Below, one piece after another: positions 62,220 through 64,000 of a DNA stretch of 64,000 nt. The notes beneath the pieces are model-generated. The model ran no database searches, was not told where the DNA came from, and saw only the letters and a program-made list of their open reading frames with translations. The translations under genes were made by a program, and so were the position numbers. Positions within the stretch are counted from its first letter, which is position 1, and each line of letters starts with the position of its first letter. The DNA is from VRUE01 sp963812335 (GTDB taxonomy: Bacteria > Actinomycetota > Thermoleophilia > Solirubrobacterales > 70-9): NCBI GenBank assembly GCA_963812335.1, contig CAWEUU010000004.1, positions 62,001 to 126,000 on the forward strand, read 5' to 3'.

Positions 62220-62900
62220 ATGTACATCATCGTCATCGGCGCGGGGAAGGTCGGCTGGAACCTCGCTCGCGAGCTGCTCGAAAAGAACCACGAGGTGACG
62301 GTGATCGAGAGCAACCGGCGCCGCTACCTGACCGTCGAGCAGGAGCTCGAGCACAACGTCACCTACGGCGACGCCTCCGAGCTCTGGGTGCTGGAGCGGG
62401 CTGGGATCCAGCGCGCCGACATGGTGATCGCGGTGACCGGCGACGACGAGGACAACATGCTGATCTGCCAGGTCGCGCGCGAGAAGTACGAAGTCGAGCG
62501 GATCATCGCCCGCGTCAACAACCCGCGCAACCGACCGCACTTCGACCTGCTCGGCGTCAAGCCGTCGGTCTCGGCGACCGATCTGATCCTGCGCCTGCTC
62601 GAGCACGAGGTGCCCGAGTACGGGCTCGTCCACCTGCTCGACCTGCAGGAGGAGCAGCTGGAGATCATCGAGATGTTGCTCGGCCAGGACTCCGGGGTAA
62701 CCGGACGGCGTGTCGGCGACCTCTCGATGCCGGAAGGCAGCCTCCTGATTTCCGTGCTGCGCGAAGGCAAGGGCTTCGTGCCCGGTCCCGAGACCGTGCT
62801 CAAGGCCGGTGACGAGGTTCTGGCCGTGCTCGATCCGGGCCGCGAGGAGGACATCAAGGAGCTCTTCGGCCCCGCCATCGGCGGCAACGGAACCGGCTGA
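62220..62900 (+). CDS. TrkA-family K+ transport regulatory protein (TrkA-N + TrkA-C)
   Basis: This 226-residue protein has an RCK_N domain (YIIVIGAGKVGWNLARELLEKN, TYGDASELWVLERAGIQRAD, MVIAVTGDDEDNMLICQVAR) and an RCK_C ligand-binding domain (GRRVGDLSMPEGSLLISVLR, TVLKAGDEVLAVL). It begins 2 nt after its short partner. No TrkH/KtrB pore is in the window; the two APC permeases upstream are the nearest transporters. Confidence 0.9.
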   Translation: MYIIVIGAGKVGWNLARELLEKNHEVTVIESNRRRYLTVEQELEHNVTYGDASELWVLERAGIQRADMVIAVTGDDEDNMLICQVAREKYEVERIIARVNNPRNRPHFDLLGVKPSVSATDLILRLLEHEVPEYGLVHLLDLQEEQLEIIEMLLGQDSGVTGRRVGDLSMPEGSLLISVLREGKGFVPGPETVLKAGDEVLAVLDPGREEDIKELFGPAIGGNGTG

Positions 62901-62902
62901 GC

Positions 62903-64000
62903 GTGGCGGACCGCGCAGTCGATTACCTCTTGATCGGCGGCGGCATGGCCGCGGCCCACTGCGCCGCGGAGCTGCGCAGGCGCGGCGCTGAGGGCTCGAT
63001 CCTGCTTGCCGGCCGGGAGCCCGAACCGCCGTACGAGCGGCCGCCGCTCTCCAAGGAGCACCTGCGCGGGGAAAGCTCGAGGGAGGACGCCTACGTCAAC
63101 CCGCCCGGCTGGTACGAGGAGAACGAAGTCGAGCTGCTCACCGGCGTCAACGTGATGTCGCTCGATCCGGAGGCGCGCACGGCGAAGCTGCAGGGCGGGG
63201 AGGAGGTCGGCTTCGACAAGGCGCTGCTGGCCACCGGGGCTATGGTCAACATCCTGCGGGTCGAGGGTGCCGAGAACGAGGGAATCCACTACCTGCGCGC
63301 CTTTGGCAACTCCGAGGCGATTCGCGCCGACGCCGAGGGGGCAGAGCGCGTTGTCCTGATCGGCGGCAGCTACATCGGCTGCGAGGTCGCGGCCTCGCTG
63401 ACCGCCAAGGGCGTCGAGTGCACGGTCGTGATGATGGAGGACGTTGCGCTCTCACGGACCTTCGGCGAGGACGCCGGCCGCTGGTTCCAGGCCGAGCTCG
63501 AAGAGCACGGCGTCAAATTCCACGGCGGCGAGGAGCTGGAGGCCTTCGAGGGCGACGGCCGCGTCAGGGCCGTGCTGACCAAGAGCGGCCGCGCGCTCGA
63601 GTGCGACGCGGTCGTGGTCGGGGCCGGCGTGCGGCCCGACGCGATGCTGGCCCAGCGCGCCGGGCTCGACATCGACGACGGAATCGTCTGCGACTCGAAG
63701 CTGGCGACCTCGGCGGAGGGCATCTATGCCGCGGGGGACTGTTGCTCCTATGACAGCGTCGTCCATGGCCGGCGGATCAGGGTCGAGCACTGGGACGTGG
63801 CGATGCAGCAGGGCATCCACGTCGCCCGCAACATGCTCGGCGAGGACCGCGACTACGACATCGTCCCCTACTTCTTCAGCGACCTCGCCGACTGGGCGAG
63901 CCTCGAGTACGTCGGTCCGGCGGCCGAGTGGGACGAGGAGGTCTGGCGCGGCGACCGCAACAGCGGCGAGTTCTCGCTCTGGTATTTGAAGGACGGCCGA
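62903..64000 (+). CDS. FAD-dependent pyridine nucleotide-disulfide oxidoreductase, 5' part
   Basis: At least 366 residues; the frame runs off the window. FAD motif LLIGGGMAAAHCAAELRRRG, then PPYERPPLSKEHLRGESS (a ferredoxin-reductase-type pattern), a second Rossmann motif VVLIGGSYIGCEVAASLTAKG and the FAD-carbonyl site GIYAAGDCCSYDS. This resembles ferredoxin/rubredoxin reductases and AIF-like enzymes rather than glutathione reductases, as no redox CxxxxC is seen. The GTG at 62903 follows the RCK stop by 2 nt. Confidence 0.87.
   Translation, partial: MADRAVDYLLIGGGMAAAHCAAELRRRGAEGSILLAGREPEPPYERPPLSKEHLRGESSREDAYVNPPGWYEENEVELLTGVNVMSLDPEARTAKLQGGEEVGFDKALLATGAMVNILRVEGAENEGIHYLRAFGNSEAIRADAEGAERVVLIGGSYIGCEVAASLTAKGVECTVVMMEDVALSRTFGEDAGRWFQAELEEHGVKFHGGEELEAFEGDGRVRAVLTKSGRALECDAVVVGAGVRPDAMLAQRAGLDIDDGIVCDSKLATSAEGIYAAGDCCSYDSVVHGRRIRVEHWDVAMQQGIHVARNMLGEDRDYDIVPYFFSDLADWASLEYVGPAAEWDEEVWRGDRNSGEFSLWYLKDGR

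Overview
The window is about 70% G+C and reads as chromosome of an actinobacterium, most likely of the Thermoleophilia/Solirubrobacterales type. This is inferred from codon use and gene content: a DAP-type MurE, a CpaF/TadBC pilus set, a Rex repressor, a K+-independent H+-pyrophosphatase, tRNA genes without encoded CCA, and actinobacterial LexA boxes. Genes are densely packed in runs with ATGA/GTGA overlaps. Many unlinked genes carry a TAnnnT -10 element 6-8 nt before the start codon, which predicts leaderless transcripts.

Region 1 (1-15.6 kb) is mixed accessory and housekeeping content: several alpha/beta hydrolases including a haloalkane dehalogenase-type enzyme, two related secreted trypsin-like proteases, a GGDEF protein with an amino-terminal heptad-repeat rod, an epimerase, a TPR-LuxR regulator, and two tRNAs (Leu-CAG, Glu-CTC) flanked by decayed genes. 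Region 2 (15.7-22.1 kb) is the most interesting part. A cobalamin riboswitch precedes a coupled run of two secreted DUF4430 (transcobalamin beta-domain-like) proteins, EcfT, two EcfA ATPases, and a large protein that joins an ECF S-component-like membrane domain to an alpha/alpha-toroid repeat domain, a Pro/Gly-rich stalk and a terminal membrane anchor. It looks like an ECF-type vitamin B12 importer with its own surface capture domains.

Region 3 (22-33.8 kb) holds a nitroreductase, GlpD, a Rho_N-SnoaL fusion, a PHP phosphatase, a PfkB kinase, a DUF192-TreT reading frame and a two-component/Tad pilus operon (RR, HK, CpaB, CpaF, TadB, TadC). Region 4 (33.8-41.6 kb) is a dcw cluster (mraZ, rsmH, ftsL-like, ftsI, murE, murF, mraY). 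Its promoter carries three 10-bp-spaced MraZ boxes, followed by a strong hairpin-plus-U-tract in the leader. murF and mraY each carry one apparent +1 frameshift, so assembly error must be considered.

Region 5 (41.6-57.6 kb) is housekeeping: LexA-boxed uvrA, a ROK kinase, panC-panD-panB, a type 4 UDG, tsaE/tsaB/rimI/tsaD, rex, a YbdK-type ligase, hppA and an alpha-hydroxyacid oxidase. Region 6 (57.6-64 kb) has two APC permeases with cytoplasmic USP-like tails next to two TrkA/RCK proteins, a plausible cation or amino-acid transport module, and a truncated FAD reductase at the edge. Small palindromic or repeated elements lie inside or between genes at 37.7, 39.5, 42.4, 47.6 and 59.7 kb.
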